DNA of 64,000 nt from NCBI GenBank assembly GCA_947168855.1, contig CAMVNO010000004.1:1-64000 (forward strand), in the 5' to 3' direction. Below are positions 62,599 to 64,000 of this stretch, one piece after another (position 1 is the first letter of the stretch; every line of letters begins with the position of its first letter). Made by a program: the position numbers and the translations under genes. The notes beneath the pieces are model-generated. The model did not search any database. It was not told where the DNA came from and saw only the letters and a program-made list of their open reading frames with translations. Origin of the DNA: an uncultured Clostridia bacterium. GTDB lineage: Bacteria; Bacillota; Clostridia; Christensenellales; CAG-138.

Positions 62599-63375
62599 TT
62601 ATTCCGGCTGCTCCGTCGGTTCCGGCGTCGGCTGCTCGTCCAGGATCAGGGTGATCCTACCCATGACCTCGGTGATCTCGCCGAGGCGCCCGGTCACCGT
62701 CAGTCCGAAGGTCAGCTGCTCCATATCCACGGCGCGGTCGGCACGGCAAAGGATATAGTTGCCGTCCTCCTCGATCAGCGCAAGGTATCCGTTCTTCTGC
62801 GCAAAATCGGAAAATACGGACGTATGCGTGTCAAAACGGAACCAGCCGACCTTGGCATACGTGTCCTCGTTCACGCCGTAATGATACGTATACAGGAGGT
62901 CCGGTTCGTCGTCCAGATCCAGATCGGTCACATAGTAGTCCAGAAGGCCCTTTCCGTCCTCGCCTTCGCCGAGACGGTAATACTGCCCGTCCTGCACCAG
63001 ATACGAGCAGCCGAGCACGACGCTGCGGATGATGCGGAAGCCCTCCGTGTCGTCCTTTGTCATGTCGAGCCAGTTTTCCGCAAGCGCAAGGTCCCCGGCG
63101 TACTCCGTAACGTGCCCTTCGTTCAGATCCAGAAGCTCCAGCGGCGGCGCTTCCTCCATTTTCTTTACATAATAGCTGTGACCCGGCACCGGCGTGGGCT
63201 CCGGCGTCGGCGTTGCTTCCGCGGCGTATCCGCCGCCGGACGTGCAGCCGCGGCGTACGCGAAGCGTAATGAGGACGGCGGCGCCCATCAGCAGCACGGA
63301 AATCACGATGCAGCTGACGGCAAACGCGCCCTTACCGAGCAATTTTTTCCATTTCGGGTTGTTGTTTTCTTCCAT
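62599..63375 (-). CDS. Single-pass membrane protein of unknown function
   Basis: 258 residues from the ATG at 63375 behind GGAGG; the ORF-track start one codon earlier is a TTG. A basic cytoplasmic N-terminus is followed by one transmembrane helix (about 17-38, AFAVSCIVISVLLMGAAVLI), an EATPTPEPTPVPG linker and an extracellular domain of about 180 residues ending in PTPEPTEQPE. The domain contains DLDLDDEPDLLYTYHYGVN, reminiscent of the DxDGxxEL style of repeat seen in FG-GAP/VCBS or EF-hand-like surface domains, but I cannot assign it. Its ATG overlaps the stop of the CAT-like gene (TGATG), so the two are coupled. Confidence 0.82.
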   Translation of the reverse strand: MEENNNPKWKKLLGKGAFAVSCIVISVLLMGAAVLITLRVRRGCTSGGGYAAEATPTPEPTPVPGHSYYVKKMEEAPPLELLDLNEGHVTEYAGDLALAENWLDMTKDDTEGFRIIRSVVLGCSYLVQDGQYYRLGEGEDGKGLLDYYVTDLDLDDEPDLLYTYHYGVNEDTYAKVGWFRFDTHTSVFSDFAQKNGYLALIEEDGNYILCRADRAVDMEQLTFGLTVTGRLGEITEVMGRITLILDEQPTPEPTEQPE

Positions 63376-64000
63376 CAAAGCGCCTCCAATGCATGTATTG
63401 CCCCGTTGAGCGCGTCATACAGCCGTTTGAGATGGATCCCGTCGATCAGACGGTGATTGACCTGCACGGTGTAGGAAAGCGTTTTTCTGCCCGTCTCATT
63501 CGTATCGAAGCGCCCCCACAGGATGCGGGGCGTGCTGTCCGTGCTGTCGAGCGGAAACTCCTGCGCGATGTGCGTGTAGTCGATCCACGGCAGCGACGAG
63601 ATGTACACGTTGTGCCCGGCTTCATCCGCTTCGGCGGTCGGGACGGGGGACGGGTTTGCTTCCTCCGCCGCCTTCATCCGTGCCGCAAACGCGACCGGAT
63701 CCTCGCCGTCGATCCACGGGATCCCGCAGATGCCAAACAGCTCGCCGTCCCACGGATAGGTATAGGACGGATCGCGGTGATCGAGGAGCCATACCTCGTC
63801 GCCGCGCAGTTCATATCGGAACGCCTCGACGCCGTTGACCGCCTGCATCGTCGCCCAGATCATCACCGCATAGAACGAAACGCCGCGCCGCTTTGCAAAC
63901 GACGCCGCTTCGGTAACGTCCAGCCGCCAGCTGATGCTGTAAAAGGGCACCTCGAGCCGCGCGAACAGCCGGTCATGCGCGTCCCGGTTCCAGGTATTGC
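63375..64000 (-). CDS. Chloramphenicol acetyltransferase-family protein (5' end outside window)
   Basis: The frame is open to the window edge. The ORF-track start (63950, a GTG) is internal: upstream codons read NTWNRDAHDRLFARLEVPFYSI, which matches the normal CAT N-terminus. About 208 residues are visible, near the full length of 215-220. Conserved CAT features: ISWRLDVTEA, FAKRRGVSFYAVMIWATMQAVN, YISSLPWIDYTHI (substrate loop) and the catalytic region VNHRLIDGIHLKRLYDAL, where His-x-x-x-Asp-Gly corresponds to the HHAVCDG active site. Family members acetylate chloramphenicol or other small alcohols. Many chromosomal copies in gut Clostridia are not proven resistance genes, so resistance is not claimed. 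Confidence 0.9.
   Translation of the reverse strand, partial: NTWNRDAHDRLFARLEVPFYSISWRLDVTEAASFAKRRGVSFYAVMIWATMQAVNGVEAFRYELRGDEVWLLDHRDPSYTYPWDGELFGICGIPWIDGEDPVAFAARMKAAEEANPSPVPTAEADEAGHNVYISSLPWIDYTHIAQEFPLDSTDSTPRILWGRFDTNETGRKTLSYTVQVNHRLIDGIHLKRLYDALNGAIHALEAL

Noticed and set aside
63375-64000. Chloramphenicol resistance
   Set aside because: The family match is good, but chromosomal CAT-like genes in this group are often not resistance genes, and the 5' end is outside the window.

Overview
The window comes from a Gram-positive, spore-forming Bacillota genome, most likely an uncultured gut Clostridia. Spo0A and a SpoIIQ-like M23 protein with a forespore-type promoter point to sporulation. 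A GlgD-type glycogen operon, Lgt, a CIRCE-controlled Hsp20, HTH regulators and very large secreted repeat proteins fit the same group. GC is fairly high (roughly 55-60% by eye), with a clearly AT-richer patch at about 25.7-26.6 kb. I see no rRNA, tRNA, CRISPR array, insertion sequence or prophage.

Layout. 1-11.2 kb: the first 3740 codons of a giant secreted repeat protein (MBG and InlB-type repeats) whose 3' end lies outside the window. 11.5-13.35 kb: parA-parB with one perfect and one degenerate parS site upstream. 13.35-19.3 kb: a translationally coupled glycogen operon glgB-glgC-glgD-glgA. 19.4-21.5 kb: two membrane-anchored M23 proteins; the second is SpoIIQ-like. 21.5-23 kb: a GNAT acetyltransferase and lgt. 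23-26.8 kb: a secreted NlpC/P60- or CHAP-like enzyme with InlB and Ig-like repeats, divergent from a small HTH regulator across a promoter that carries two palindromic operators. 27-33.5 kb: leuS, a TP-rich anchored protein overlapping an MscS channel gene, a hydrolase and a GNAT. 33.7-42 kb: a 1675-residue LRR protein with SusE/F-like modules, behind four HTH regulators in a row. 42-44.1 kb: hsp20 and spo0A. 44.3-49.9 kb: an Fe-S aldo/keto reductase, a YugP-like membrane protease, a secreted Ig-caspase protein and asnS. 49.9-58.6 kb: a heterodimeric ABC exporter, pepF, pckA and a six-helix membrane protein. 58.7-62.5 kb: a nagZ-like GH3 lipoprotein, a DUF1846 protein and an L,D-transpeptidase lipoprotein in one operon. 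The right edge holds an anchored hypothetical protein and a CAT-family acetyltransferase cut by the window end.

Themes. Much of the coding capacity goes to secreted or anchored proteins with Thr-Pro/Pro-Glu linkers and repeat modules, and two of these share the same Ig-like repeats. The least familiar feature is a pair of composite palindromic elements of about 270 bp, directly downstream of hsp20 and pckA. Each has arrays of mini-hairpins joined by ATGAATTG, inverts its polarity at a central hairpin, and ends in a terminator in the direction of the upstream gene. A second dispersed family (TGTCATYCTGAG...CTCAGRATGACA) occurs five times, once inside the loop of a hairpin related to the first family. 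All start sites, promoters and boundaries were chosen by eye from ribosome binding sites and motifs; no searches were run.
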